Shown piece by piece: positions 8,019 to 16,409 of a stretch of 64,000 nucleotides of DNA. Numbering within the stretch: the stretch's first letter is position 1; each line of letters starts with the position of its first letter. This stretch comes from Rhodospirillales bacterium. Lineage in GTDB: Bacteria; Pseudomonadota; Alphaproteobacteria; Rhodospirillales; JAPHRK01. A program made the position numbers and the translations under genes. The notes below the pieces were generated by a model that saw only the letters and a list, made by a program, of their open reading frames with translations, was not told the origin of the DNA and ran no database searches. Location: contig JAPHRK010000033.1 in assembly GCA_026196105.1 (NCBI GenBank), forward strand, positions 146,515-210,514. Direction: 5' to 3'.

Positions 8019-9356
8019 ATGTCCAAGAACAAAACTGCAGTTATCGTCCTTGCCGCTGGCATGGGCACTCGTATGAAATCTGACCTGCCGAAGGTGATGC
8101 ACCCCTTGGCAGGACGTCCCATGATCAAACATTTGTTGGCGACTGTGGAAGGCTTGAAGCCTGAACGCATTGCCGTTGTTGTTGGCCCTGACATGGATGA
8201 CTTGGAGCAAGCTGTTGCGCCCCATCCAACGGCTATTCAGACGGACCGCCTCGGGACAGGACATGCCGTTCTTGCTGCTCGGGAGGCCTTGGAAGGGTTC
8301 ACAGGCGATGTGCTGATTGTTTATGGTGATACCCCGTTGCTGAGCAAGCATACTCTGGTGAGTATGTTGGAAGCGCGGCGCACCAAGCCGAACCCCGCTG
8401 TGGTTGTGCTCGGTTTCCGTCCCTTTGATCCCGGCCAATATGGGCGCTTGATGGTGGATGAAGAAGGTGACCTTAACCAGATTGTTGAGTTCAACGACGC
8501 CACGGCGGAAGAGAAAGAGGAAGATCTGTGTAATTCCGGCGTTATGTGTGTCGATGGTAAATTGCTGTTTAACCTGCTTGATCAGGTTACTAACGATAAT
8601 GCCAAAGGTGAGTACTATCTGACTGATATTGTCGAGCTCGCTGGAGAAGGTGGTTCCCGGTCCGTTGTTGTTGAGGGTGACGAAGAAGAATTGCTGGGGA
8701 TTAATTCACGGGTTGAGTTGGCCGCGGCTGAAGCGATTATTCAAGATGATATGCGCACCAAAGCCATGGAAAACGGCGTGACCCTGCTTGACCCCAGTAC
8801 GGTTTATTTTAGTCATGATACTAAAATTGGCAAAGAAGTGACCATTGAGCCTAATGTCTTTTTTGGTCCTGGTGTCACTATTGGCGATCACGTTCATGTT
8901 CGTGCCTTTTGTCATTTGGAAGGGGCTACCCTCGAAGGGGGCTCCACCATCGGGCCATTTGCTCGTTTGCGTCCTGGGTCACAGCTTGATCAAGGAGCTA
9001 AAGTTGGTAACTTTGTTGAAGTGAAAAATGCTGTTTTGGAGAAAGGGGCTAAGGTTAGCCACCTTACTTACATCGGCGATGCGCGTGTTGGCGAAGAAGC
9101 CAATGTAGGCGCCGGAACCATCACTTGTAACTATGACGGGTTTGATAAATCCCATACGGATATTGGTGCCGGAGCCTTTATTGGCTCTAATACGGCTCTC
9201 GTAGCCCCGGTTAAAATCGGGGATGGCGCTATTGTTGGAGCGGGCAGTACCGTGACCAAAGATGTCGCCCCTGATGCGCTTGCTGTTTCGCGGGCAGACC
9301 AGCGCGGGGTTGATAGCTGGGCTAAGCGCTTCCGTCAGCAAAAGAATAAGGATTAA
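8019..9356 (+). CDS. glmU: Bifunctional UDP-N-acetylglucosamine pyrophosphorylase / glucosamine-1-phosphate N-acetyltransferase
   Basis: A 445-residue enzyme that acetylates glucosamine-1-phosphate and then couples it to UTP, giving UDP-GlcNAc for peptidoglycan and lipopolysaccharide. The uridyltransferase domain opens with VLAAGMGTRMKSDLPKVMHP (Arg18, Lys25) and contains YGDTPLL; the C-terminal half is a left-handed beta-helix of hexapeptide repeats with NYDGFDKSHTDIG and FIGSNTALVAPV. The frame extends 32 codons upstream to 7923, but GlmU proteins begin just before VIVLAAG, so ATG 8019 was chosen although its ribosome binding site is weak. glmS follows after 5 bp, forming one operon for amino-sugar synthesis. 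Confidence 0.96.
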   Translation: MSKNKTAVIVLAAGMGTRMKSDLPKVMHPLAGRPMIKHLLATVEGLKPERIAVVVGPDMDDLEQAVAPHPTAIQTDRLGTGHAVLAAREALEGFTGDVLIVYGDTPLLSKHTLVSMLEARRTKPNPAVVVLGFRPFDPGQYGRLMVDEEGDLNQIVEFNDATAEEKEEDLCNSGVMCVDGKLLFNLLDQVTNDNAKGEYYLTDIVELAGEGGSRSVVVEGDEEELLGINSRVELAAAEAIIQDDMRTKAMENGVTLLDPSTVYFSHDTKIGKEVTIEPNVFFGPGVTIGDHVHVRAFCHLEGATLEGGSTIGPFARLRPGSQLDQGAKVGNFVEVKNAVLEKGAKVSHLTYIGDARVGEEANVGAGTITCNYDGFDKSHTDIGAGAFIGSNTALVAPVKIGDGAIVGAGSTVTKDVAPDALAVSRADQRGVDSWAKRFRQQKNKD

Positions 9357-9361
9357 GCACT

Positions 9362-11185
9362 ATGTGCGGCATTGTAGGGATTGTCGGAAAACAGGAAGTC
9401 GGGCCGCTTTTATTAGAAGGGCTGAAACGACTGGAATACCGCGGCTATGATTCTGCCGGAATTGCCACCTTGGTCGAGGACCGCATTGAACGGCGTCGGG
9501 CCGAAGGTAAGCTCTCTAATTTGGCCGATCTTGTTGAAAAGCAACCTGTTGTCGGGACCATCGGGATCGGACATACTCGTTGGGCTACCCATGGAATTCC
9601 GAACGAAGTAAACGCCCACCCTCACAAAACCGATCGAGTTGCCATGGTTCATAATGGCATCATCGAGAATTTTCAGGAGTTGCGCCAGGAGCTTGATGGT
9701 CTTGGTCACAAGATGACTTCTGATACGGATACTGAAGTGGTCGTCCAACTCATCGACTATTATTTGCAGCAAGGCAAAACTCCTGTTGAGGCCGTTTCAA
9801 CCACCCTAAAACGGCTAGAGGGCGCTTTTGCTCTCGCCATTATTTTCGCTGGTGAACAAGACCTGATGATCGGGGCACGCAAAGGTAGCCCTCTGGCGGT
9901 TGGGTTTGGTGACGGGGAGATGTATTTGGGCTCAGATGCCCTTGCTTTGGCTCCGTTGACTAAAAAGATTGCCTATATGGAAGAGGGCGATTGGGTGGTT
10001 TTGAATTCCCAAGGGGCAACATTCCATGACTATGAAGATACCGTAGTTGAGCGCGAAGTTAAGCTTACAGAGCTTTCAGGGGCCTTGATTGGCAAAGGTG
10101 GTCATCGTCACTTTATGCTCAAAGAAATCTATGAACAGCCGCAGGTAATTGGTGACACATTACACGCTTTCCTTAACCCTGCGACCCGCACTTTAACGCT
10201 TCCCGACCTACCGTTCGATTTAAAAGATATTAGCAAGATAACGATCATTGCCTGTGGCACCTCGTCTTATGCTGCGCTGACAGCGAAATACTGGCTTGAA
10301 GGGTTGGCGAAGGTTCCGGTGGAAGTGGATATTGCTTCAGAGTTTCGTTATCGCAATGTTGAGATGCCTGAGAAGGGTGTCGCTATCTTTATTTCCCAAT
10401 CGGGAGAGACGGCAGATACCTTGGCGGCCTTGCGTTATTGCCGGGAACAAGGACAAAAAATTCTTTCTATTGTTAATGTCCCAGAAAGCAGCATCGCGCG
10501 GGAGTCTGATGCCGTTCTTCTTACCTATGCCGGGCCAGAAATCGGTGTTGCTTCGACCAAAGCTTTTACCACACAGTTGATGGTGTTGGCTTGTTTCTCT
10601 GTGGTGATGGCGAAAGCCCGAGGACGTATTGACGCAGAGACCGAAGGGCAGCTAGCAGAAGCGCTTACCGAAGTTCCCGCTCGTGCTGCTGAAGTGCTTA
10701 ACCATGATGAACGTTTGTTGGAGCTAGCTCACGAAGTTGCGGAAGCTCGTGATGTGCTTTATCTCGGGCGGGGCTCAAGCTATCCCATCGCTTTGGAAGG
10801 GGCTCTTAAGCTCAAGGAAATTTCCTATATCCATGCTGAGGGTTATGCTGCGGGTGAAATGAAGCACGGCCCGATTGCTTTAATCGACGAAAATGTCCCG
10901 GTTATTGTTATCGCACCTAGTGACGAGTTGTTCGACAAAACCGCTTCAAATATGCAGGAAGTGATCGCCAGAGGTGGCCGCGTCATTTTCTTAAGCGATG
11001 CGCCAGGGTGTAAAAAACTTGCAGAAATGGCCAACCACGCGATCGCCCTCCCCCAAGTAAACCCCTTTGTCGCTCCTATCCTCTATTCCATCCCCGTACA
11101 ACTGCTGGCTTACCATGTTGCTGTGATCAAAGGGACTGATGTGGACCAACCCAGAAACTTGGCGAAGAGCGTGACCGTCGAGTGA
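9362..11185 (+). CDS. glmS: Glutamine-fructose-6-phosphate aminotransferase (isomerizing)
   Basis: A 607-residue enzyme making glucosamine-6-phosphate from fructose-6-phosphate and glutamine, the entry step for UDP-GlcNAc. It begins MCGIVGIVGK, so after Met removal Cys2 is the N-terminal nucleophile of the glutaminase domain; GHTRWATHG follows near 73. Two SIS sugar-isomerase domains fill the C-terminal half (CGTSSYAAL, ISQSGETADT, GRGSSYPIALEGALKLKEISYIHAEGYAAGE region), and the protein ends DQPRNLAKSVTVE as usual. AAGGAT about 10 bases upstream serves as ribosome binding site inside the glmU end. I saw no glmS ribozyme, which is expected for this phylum. Confidence 0.97.
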   Translation: MCGIVGIVGKQEVGPLLLEGLKRLEYRGYDSAGIATLVEDRIERRRAEGKLSNLADLVEKQPVVGTIGIGHTRWATHGIPNEVNAHPHKTDRVAMVHNGIIENFQELRQELDGLGHKMTSDTDTEVVVQLIDYYLQQGKTPVEAVSTTLKRLEGAFALAIIFAGEQDLMIGARKGSPLAVGFGDGEMYLGSDALALAPLTKKIAYMEEGDWVVLNSQGATFHDYEDTVVEREVKLTELSGALIGKGGHRHFMLKEIYEQPQVIGDTLHAFLNPATRTLTLPDLPFDLKDISKITIIACGTSSYAALTAKYWLEGLAKVPVEVDIASEFRYRNVEMPEKGVAIFISQSGETADTLAALRYCREQGQKILSIVNVPESSIARESDAVLLTYAGPEIGVASTKAFTTQLMVLACFSVVMAKARGRIDAETEGQLAEALTEVPARAAEVLNHDERLLELAHEVAEARDVLYLGRGSSYPIALEGALKLKEISYIHAEGYAAGEMKHGPIALIDENVPVIVIAPSDELFDKTASNMQEVIARGGRVIFLSDAPGCKKLAEMANHAIALPQVNPFVAPILYSIPVQLLAYHVAVIKGTDVDQPRNLAKSVTVE

Positions 11186-11208
11186 TATAGATCGGCGGTA
11201 TTCTTTTT

Positions 11209-12075
11209 CTAATTATTTTTTAAATATTGCTCTTTATGATACTCGAGGAACTCCGTATCAATTTTGTGCTTCGGATGGATATTTATTTTTTTCCCGTTAA
11301 AGTCGATCAGACCTATTACCTGGAATGTATTGGGATCAATAAAATAAGAAAAATAATCAAACTGATCATGATGGTTTGGGCATAAACAAAGCATATTTTG
11401 AATAACATCTGGTCCATTATGCGGATTACCTAAACCTTTGATGTGTGCACCAATAGCGATGGGTCCAGACGGAGAGTCTAATGTAACATCGCAAATCTGA
11501 CATTGATATTCATACATAGACTTCAACTTTTCGCTTATGGCGACATTGCGCTTTAATCGATTTACGGTAGTCTCTGATCTAGGTGTCCTCTCATAGGTTG
11601 GTTTTAGGGTCGAGCTAAGAACGGTTTCCAGTTGATTAACATTAGACTCACTTATCAGATGAAAACGGCAGATGTAGAATCCTCTTTGGCCCCTGATTCG
11701 TTCAAAATTTTTTACATAATACAATCCGTCATAACGATATCCCGTTTGAGGGCCATTTTTGATTTGGTGTCCCCTAGTAACCCGCACAGGTAAACTATAT
11801 TGACAGCTAAGTTGGAGCCCTCGGTTTCCTTTAATGAACTCTTGATCTGCAACCTGTTTACCACCAGGAGTATCTTGTCCGCCCTGACCAGTATAAAGAA
11901 TGTAATCTAGTTCATCTATATCGTCTTCATATCCACCAGAAAGAACGATCGAATAAGCACCACCTTGAGCACCCCAGATGCCTGACATGAATGGTTTATG
12001 GACACCTGCATTTGCCAAATCTCGACGTGAGTCAAACAATTGTCCAACTTTAATTCCCTCAGGTTCGCCAAACAT
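11209..12075 (-). CDS. SRA (YDG)-HNH endonuclease, probable modification-dependent (type IV-like) restriction enzyme
   Basis: A 288-residue two-domain protein. Residues 1-165 form an SRA/YDG domain, the fold that flips 5-methyl- or 5-hydroxymethylcytosine out of DNA: GEPEGIKVGQLFDSRRDLANA, then GAYSIVLSGGYEDD, LYTGQGGQD near 60-68, GNRGLQLS and GYRYDGLY. Residues about 190-240 form an HNH nuclease: paired Cys192/Cys195, AHIKG with His211, Asn227, Cys230/Cys232 and His235-His236. Known SRA-HNH enzymes cut DNA carrying modified cytosines, so defence against modified phage or foreign methylated DNA is a fair inference. No methyltransferase gene is adjacent, as expected for a stand-alone type IV system. 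It is convergent with glmS and separated from umuDC by an A+T-rich gap. Confidence 0.85.
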   Translation of the reverse strand: MFGEPEGIKVGQLFDSRRDLANAGVHKPFMSGIWGAQGGAYSIVLSGGYEDDIDELDYILYTGQGGQDTPGGKQVADQEFIKGNRGLQLSCQYSLPVRVTRGHQIKNGPQTGYRYDGLYYVKNFERIRGQRGFYICRFHLISESNVNQLETVLSSTLKPTYERTPRSETTVNRLKRNVAISEKLKSMYEYQCQICDVTLDSPSGPIAIGAHIKGLGNPHNGPDVIQNMLCLCPNHHDQFDYFSYFIDPNTFQVIGLIDFNGKKINIHPKHKIDTEFLEYHKEQYLKNN

Positions 12076-12375
12076 CAGAATTTAGACTCGTGTGGTATCT
12101 TCATTATATATCCCCCGATCATATTCTTTAGATGAAATGCTATCATAATCTTATCTAAAATAAGAATTTTTATATTTGTTAGAATTTGGTCGATGAGTGT
12201 CCTGTCTATCAAGTGTATTCCAAAATAACTTTTCTCTGGTTGTGGGCATTTCATTTTCGCTTAGCCAATTAGATATCCTTGGAAACGATCAGTGTTTTGA
12301 ACAAAGACCATTTTTCGTTTCTGAGGCTAAATTTTTCAGATTCAGATTGAACTCTCTCCCTTAAACTCTATATAA
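12076..12375. other. A+T-rich intergenic region between the SRA-HNH gene and umuDC
   Basis: About 300 bp with no coding frame that I can support. It carries the divergent promoters for both flanking genes. A weak hairpin (TCTTAT at 12149-12154 with ATAAGA at 12160-12165, followed by TTTTTAT) is present; its orientation relative to the genes does not suggest a terminator for either. The SOS box lies just beyond its right edge. Confidence 0.5.
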
Positions 12376-12390
12376 GTTCATGAATTGTTC
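12376..12390 (+). promoter_or_regulatory. LexA (SOS) box of the alphaproteobacterial type
   Basis: GTTC at 12376-12379 and GTTC at 12387-12390 with exactly seven bases between, the direct-repeat GTTC-N7-GTTC consensus of alphaproteobacterial LexA. It sits 14 bp before the umuD start, where bound LexA would block transcription or initiation. The motif is seen directly; control by LexA is inferred from the known consensus and the target genes. Confidence 0.88.
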
Positions 12391-12404
12391 TTTTGGATTT
12401 TACG

Positions 12405-12815
12405 ATGGTTTTTGCGGCTGATATATCTGCGGGGTTGTTGAGGCCTTTGTTTGCTTCCAGGGTTCCTGCTGGGTTTCCAAGTCCGGCAGAGGATTTTGTT
12501 GAAGGGACGTTGGATTTAAATCGTCATCTTATTGACCACCCGGTGGCGACGTTTTTCCTGCGGGTTTCAGGGGATTCTATGGTTGGGGCAGGGATATTTG
12601 CCGATGACCTGCTGATTGTCGACCGCAGCCTGACGGCGAAATCTAATGATATTGTAATTGCGGTTTTGCATGGAGAGTTGACGGTGAAGCGATTGATCCA
12701 GGAGAAAGGTCGGTGGCTGCTTCGGGCAGAAAACCCTCAATACCCTGATTTTACCCTACCGGAAGATGCTGAAATCTGGGGGGTAGTAACCAATGCAATT
12801 CGAGATTTCCGATGA
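12405..12815 (+). CDS. umuD: UmuD-like S24 peptidase, DNA polymerase V accessory subunit
   Basis: A LexA-like self-cleaving protein that, once processed, activates UmuC for translesion synthesis. From ATG 12405 it has 136 residues. The cleavage site Ala22-Gly23 lies in PAGFPSPAEDFVEG, the catalytic serine is Ser58 in SGDSMVGAGI and the general-base lysine is Lys95 in GELTVKRL, nearly the same spacing as in the E. coli protein (24/25, 60, 97). A TTG at 12393 four codons earlier is the alternative start; it would begin only two bases after the SOS box. umuC overlaps the stop by 4 bp. Confidence 0.93.
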   Translation: MVFAADISAGLLRPLFASRVPAGFPSPAEDFVEGTLDLNRHLIDHPVATFFLRVSGDSMVGAGIFADDLLIVDRSLTAKSNDIVIAVLHGELTVKRLIQEKGRWLLRAENPQYPDFTLPEDAEIWGVVTNAIRDFR

Positions 12816-14149
12816 TTGTGGCCTTGGTTGATTGCAATAATTTCTACTGCTCTTGTGAGCGGGTCTTTCAGCCCAAGCTTAGAAATCAACCCGTTGTCGT
12901 TTTATCTAATAACGATGGCTGCGTTATTGCGCGCAGCAACGAAGCGAAAGAACAGGGTATTCCTATGGGGACACCCTTTTTCAAGTACCGTCGCCAACTG
13001 GAGCAGGAAGGTATTTTTGTCCGCTCCAGTAACTATGCTCTCTATGGGGATATGAGCAATCGGGTGATGACGGCTTTAGCTGAATTTGTTCCTGATCTTG
13101 AAATTTATAGCATTGATGAATGCTTCTTGGACCTCACGGGAATGGCGCATGTGGATTTGACTGATTATTGTCGCCAGATTAAGGCTAAGGTTTATCAGTG
13201 GACGGGTATTCCGGTTTCCATTGGGATTGGGTCGACGAAAACCTCAGCGAAATTAGCTAATCGTTTGGCCAAGAAGATGCCAAAGACAAAAGGTGTTTTG
13301 GATTTATCAAATGCGCCGCACCTATTGGAACGGGCTCTAGAAAAAACCGATGCTGGTGATGTTTGGGGTATTGGACGACGGTGGTCGAAAATGTTGGCGG
13401 GTCGGGGGATCGTTACGGCTAAAGACTTTCGCGATGCTCCTGAAGGTTGGGTGCGGCAAAAAATGGGAGTCATTGGCGCCCGAACTCAACTGGAATTGCA
13501 GGGGACACCTTGTATCGAATTGGATATAGAAACACCGGATAAAAAGACGGTATGTGTTTCACGTAGTTTTGGCAAAGAGATTGAGAAAATTGAAGGGCTT
13601 CATGATGCCTTAGCAACATTTGCTATGGGAGGAGCGGCAAAGCTTAGAAAGTTAGGGCTAGTTGCCAACGCTGTTAATATTTCTATTCGAACCAATGTTC
13701 ATCGCAAAGACCAAAAGCAACACTCTGAGTCAGCAACCATTGCCTTTCCCACTCCATCCAGTGATAGCCTAGAAGTTCTCTCAGTGACACTCAGCGGATT
13801 AAAGCGTCTTTTTCGCCCGGGCTTAAAGTACAAAAGGGCTGGTATTCTTTTGCTTGATCTGGTGCGCAAAGAAGATGCTTCACGCACATTGTTTTCCACT
13901 CCGGGTGAGGGAAAAACAAAAAACCTGATGTCGGCCTTTGATGATATTAATCAACGGGTGGGAAGCGGCCTAATAACCTTTGGACAGGTGCGCCGATCGA
14001 CAACATGGTACATGACCCAAAACCATGTTTCTCCCCGCTTCACCACACGCTGGGATGAGCTTGCTATGGTTGGTGAGCCTGGCCAGATAAATCCACCCCC
14101 CTTGAAAAACAGCTCGGCTGAGTTAATTAAGGGGAGGCGCAAAACCTGA
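12812..14149 (+). CDS. umuC: Y-family DNA polymerase V catalytic subunit
   Basis: A 445-residue translesion polymerase. MIVALVDCNNFYCSCERVFQ carries the first catalytic Asp (Asp7), NDGCVIARSNEAK is the nucleotide-binding finger region, and SIDECFLDLTG near residue 101 gives the second metal-binding Asp-Glu pair. The helix-hairpin-helix (DVWGIGRRWSKML) and the UmuC-specific C-terminal domain are present, so the length is slightly more than the E. coli 422 residues. ATGA overlap with umuD means coupled translation under the same SOS promoter. Confidence 0.95.
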   Translation: MIVALVDCNNFYCSCERVFQPKLRNQPVVVLSNNDGCVIARSNEAKEQGIPMGTPFFKYRRQLEQEGIFVRSSNYALYGDMSNRVMTALAEFVPDLEIYSIDECFLDLTGMAHVDLTDYCRQIKAKVYQWTGIPVSIGIGSTKTSAKLANRLAKKMPKTKGVLDLSNAPHLLERALEKTDAGDVWGIGRRWSKMLAGRGIVTAKDFRDAPEGWVRQKMGVIGARTQLELQGTPCIELDIETPDKKTVCVSRSFGKEIEKIEGLHDALATFAMGGAAKLRKLGLVANAVNISIRTNVHRKDQKQHSESATIAFPTPSSDSLEVLSVTLSGLKRLFRPGLKYKRAGILLLDLVRKEDASRTLFSTPGEGKTKNLMSAFDDINQRVGSGLITFGQVRRSTTWYMTQNHVSPRFTTRWDELAMVGEPGQINPPPLKNSSAELIKGRRKT

Positions 14150-14288
14150 TTTTGCCTAGAGATGAGTTTCCTGTCGTAACAAATCCTTCAAAAAACAGTC
14201 ATGTAGATGCGCATGAAGAAGTTTGTTCGCGAGGCTAAATAAGTGGGGACACTAATTGAATAAAATAGAAAATTAAGGACTAAAGACG

Positions 14289-14552
14289 ATGACTAAAACG
14301 ATATACAAATTTGGCAAAGAAAGGTCAAAACAGAGACTTTCTCCCCGTCCCCTTGAAGGGCGTATTGAAAAACCTGTTTATGATACGATTGCAGAACCTC
14401 CTTTGGCAGAAGTTCTTGCCGACCCGATTGTTCACGCTGTTATGAAGCGCGATGGGGTTACCATGGAAGAACTATCAGGCCATATTAACCAAGCCCAACA
14501 TACCCTCGTGGTAAAGAATGCAGGTTCCTACGTAGAGCGCACCGCTGCTTAA
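14289..14552 (+). CDS. Small hypothetical protein
   Basis: An 87-residue basic-to-neutral protein without membrane segment or recognised domain. A Lys/Arg-rich N-terminal third (KFGKERSKQRLSPRPLEGR) precedes a helix-like segment DPIVHAVMKRDGVTMEELSG that resembles the end of many short alphaproteobacterial proteins of unknown role. AAGGA lies 9 bases before ATG. It is downstream of umuC by 139 bp with no clear terminator between, so it could be part of the SOS unit, but a separate promoter is equally likely. Confidence 0.65.
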   Translation: MTKTIYKFGKERSKQRLSPRPLEGRIEKPVYDTIAEPPLAEVLADPIVHAVMKRDGVTMEELSGHINQAQHTLVVKNAGSYVERTAA

Positions 14553-14654
14553 AAGCGGTTGCGCCAACCTACCCAGACGTGAACTACTTGCTCAAGTTCA
14601 TCCTCTCCTATAGCTTCCTTGAAAATTTAAATTGTCATAAAGGGAGCGCTTATC

Positions 14655-15296
14655 TTGATCCGCGCTGTAATCTGGGATTTTGGTGGTGTTTTTACCACCA
14701 GTCCATTCGTTGCCTTTCGCCGTTTTGAAATGGAAAATGGCTATCCGCAGGATATTATCCGGACCGTTAACTCAAAGAACCATCATGAAAACGCTTGGGC
14801 CAAGTTTGAGCGCAATGAAGTGGATCTTGATGAGTTTGACCAATTGTTTCGCCATGAAACCGCTGCTGAAGGCTGTGAAGTTTCTGGAAAGGCTGTGATT
14901 GAGCTTCTGGCAGGAGATTTCCGCCCCGAGATGATCGAAGCCCTGCGTCGTTGCACAGAAAAGTACATCACAGCTTGCATTACAAACAACGTTAATGTTG
15001 GAGCGGGACCGGCGATGTTTATGTCGGAAGACCGGGAGAAACAAGCCGCTGAAGTGATGTCTATGTTCGAGCTTATTATTGAGTCCAGCAAGGTTAATTT
15101 GCGCAAACCTGACCCTCGTATTTATCAACTAGCCTGTGAAAAAATTGGAGTTAACCCAGAGGAAACGGTGTATCTGGATGATTTAGGCGTCAACCTCAAA
15201 CCCGCGCGCGAGTTAGGTATGAAGACGATCAAAGTCGTTGATCCTGCGGTGGCCATTTCAGAGCTTGAAGGGTTTACAGGCTTAACTTTGAGATAA
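14655..15296 (+). CDS. HAD-superfamily hydrolase (HAD-IA)
   Basis: A 213-residue HAD phosphatase-like protein beginning MIRAVIWDFGGVFTTSP, where motif I is DFGGV: the first Asp (nucleophile) is present and the second catalytic Asp is replaced by Gly, as in the epoxide-hydrolase N-terminal/ACAD10-type and haloacid-dehalogenase-like branches. Motif II is CITNN, the lysine is in LRKPDPRIYQLA and motif IV is VYLDDLGVNLKPA. The missing second Asp suggests it may not be an ordinary phosphatase. The start is TTG at 14655, with GGGAG nine bases upstream. Confidence 0.85.
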   Translation: MIRAVIWDFGGVFTTSPFVAFRRFEMENGYPQDIIRTVNSKNHHENAWAKFERNEVDLDEFDQLFRHETAAEGCEVSGKAVIELLAGDFRPEMIEALRRCTEKYITACITNNVNVGAGPAMFMSEDREKQAAEVMSMFELIIESSKVNLRKPDPRIYQLACEKIGVNPEETVYLDDLGVNLKPARELGMKTIKVVDPAVAISELEGFTGLTLR

Positions 15297-15341
15297 AAAC
15301 TCTCAAGGCTGTCAGAAATAAACTAAAAAAGGGGTTGGAAT

Positions 15342-15470
15342 GGCGGGTGTGACGGGCTAGGTTCACCTCATGACGCCCGTAATGCTCAAAAAGATAGAGC
15401 ATAGCGACAGGTCTTTTGGGGAAAGCCGAAATAGACCAGAGAGGCGTATTTTGAAAATCACCCATAAGCC
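15342..15470. ncRNA. Candidate structured RNA (three hairpins closed by an outer stem)
   Basis: The 304-bp gap between the HAD gene and DUF4167 holds nested inverted repeats. Outer stem: GGCGGGTG at 15342-15349 with CACCC at 15459-15463 and GCC at 15468-15470. Inside: ACGGGC (15352-15357) with GCCCGT (15375-15380); ATGCTC (15382-15387) with GAGCAT (15397-15402); GGTCT (15410-15414) with AGACC (15433-15437), extended by TTT-GG/CC-AAA pairs. I match it to no known RNA family, and the strand is undecided: the minus strand ends in CCCCTTTTTT just outside the outer stem, which would suit termination. Low confidence without comparative evidence. Confidence 0.3.
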
Positions 15471-15600
15471 GGGCCTTACTGTTAGCGTGCATGGTATATG
15501 CAAATTGCACAATAAGGTGCGTATAAGCTGAAGCGGAAGCAAAGAGGCTCCCAGTTTCTAAGCTCAGTGGGCAGAAAATTAAAACGGCAAATCAGGTATT

Positions 15601-16224
15601 ATGAACAGAAGCTCCAAACCTCATCGCCCAAGAGGGCGTGGCCCCGGACGTAACACTGGCAGACGCGGCCCAAATCGCCCGAATAATAACCGCAATAATG
15701 CAGGCTCAGAAGCCCGTATTCGCGGTAATGCAAAGCAGAACCTTGATAAGTTTTTAGGTTTAGCTAAAGACGCAGTTTCTGCTGGCGACCGGGTAGCTGC
15801 CGAAAATTATTATCAGCATGCTGACCATTATTTCCGGGTGGTTCAGGAAGTAGACAACGCTCGTGCGGCCCGTACAGAGCATCGTAAAGAACAAAACCCA
15901 GGACAAAACCCTGAGGCACAAGCTCCTGCGGAAGATGAAGCTGTTCAAGGATTGCCAAGTGGCGCAATTGAAAACACTCTTCTTGACCCGACCTTAGAGG
16001 ATGTTTCTGCAGGGAATGAAGCTGAAGAAGAGGCTGAAACAGAGGTGGCTGAGCAAGAAGCTGCCCCTGCTCAAGAGGAACAACCTCAAGAAGCAAAACC
16101 TGAAGAGACCGCAGCAGAGACGGAAGTTGCCCCTAAACCTAAGCCGAAACCAAAACCTAGGCCACGGGGTAGAAGACCTGCTAAACCTAAGCCAGAAGCA
16201 AAGCCAGAGGTAGCGTCAGCTTAA
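15601..16224 (+). CDS. DUF4167 domain protein
   Basis: A 207-residue protein with a strongly basic Arg/Gly/Asn-rich N terminus (residues 1-40, RPRGRGPGRNTGRRG) that looks nucleic-acid binding, the conserved DUF4167 core (NAKQNLDKFLGLAKDAVSAG, then AENYYQHADHYFRVVQE, about 44-85), a long acidic Glu/Ala/Gln-rich stretch (100-180) and a basic Pro/Lys tail (PKPKPKPKPRPRGRRP). The family is confined largely to Alphaproteobacteria and usually sits beside clpB and prmC, as here beside clpB; its role is unknown. A clear terminator separates it from clpB. Confidence 0.9.
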   Translation: MNRSSKPHRPRGRGPGRNTGRRGPNRPNNNRNNAGSEARIRGNAKQNLDKFLGLAKDAVSAGDRVAAENYYQHADHYFRVVQEVDNARAARTEHRKEQNPGQNPEAQAPAEDEAVQGLPSGAIENTLLDPTLEDVSAGNEAEEEAETEVAEQEAAPAQEEQPQEAKPEETAAETEVAPKPKPKPKPRPRGRRPAKPKPEAKPEVASA

Positions 16225-16250
16225 GGTTATTGCTATCAAATAGAATAAAT

Positions 16251-16283
16251 GGGCTCTGGTGTATTTCGGCAGAGCCCTTTTTT
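16251..16283 (+). terminator. Rho-independent terminator after the DUF4167 gene
   Basis: GGGCTCTG at 16251-16258 pairs perfectly with CAGAGCCC at 16270-16277, 11-base loop, then six T residues at 16278-16283. It shows that clpB has its own promoter in the following 126 bp. Confidence 0.93.
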
Positions 16284-16409
16284 ATGCCTGTACCTCGTAA
16301 AAAATGCCCTTGCGTTAACTCTTTTTCGTAATAAATCAGAGTAATAGAGGAGTCTAAGATTGCCTAATGCTGGGATTTAAGACTCTGTCGTAAAAGAGGA
16401 AATGTAGTT

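Noticed and set aside
15440..15500. Minus-strand resemblance to the 3' end of RNase P RNA (CCCGGCTTATGGG)
   Set aside because: The rest of RNase P RNA would have to lie across the DUF4167 gene and its conserved core elements are absent, so the short match is taken as chance.
15274..15510. Minus-strand ORF of 78 codons over the structured gap
   Set aside because: It starts at GTG without a ribosome binding site, its codon third positions show no clear bias, and it coincides with nested inverted repeats. It is better explained as read-through of RNA-like sequence.
16309..16335. Possible heat-shock sigma promoter in front of clpB (CTTGCG ... TAATAA)
   Set aside because: A CTTG is present, but the spacing is short and no convincing sigma-32 -10 element follows; not strong enough to annotate.
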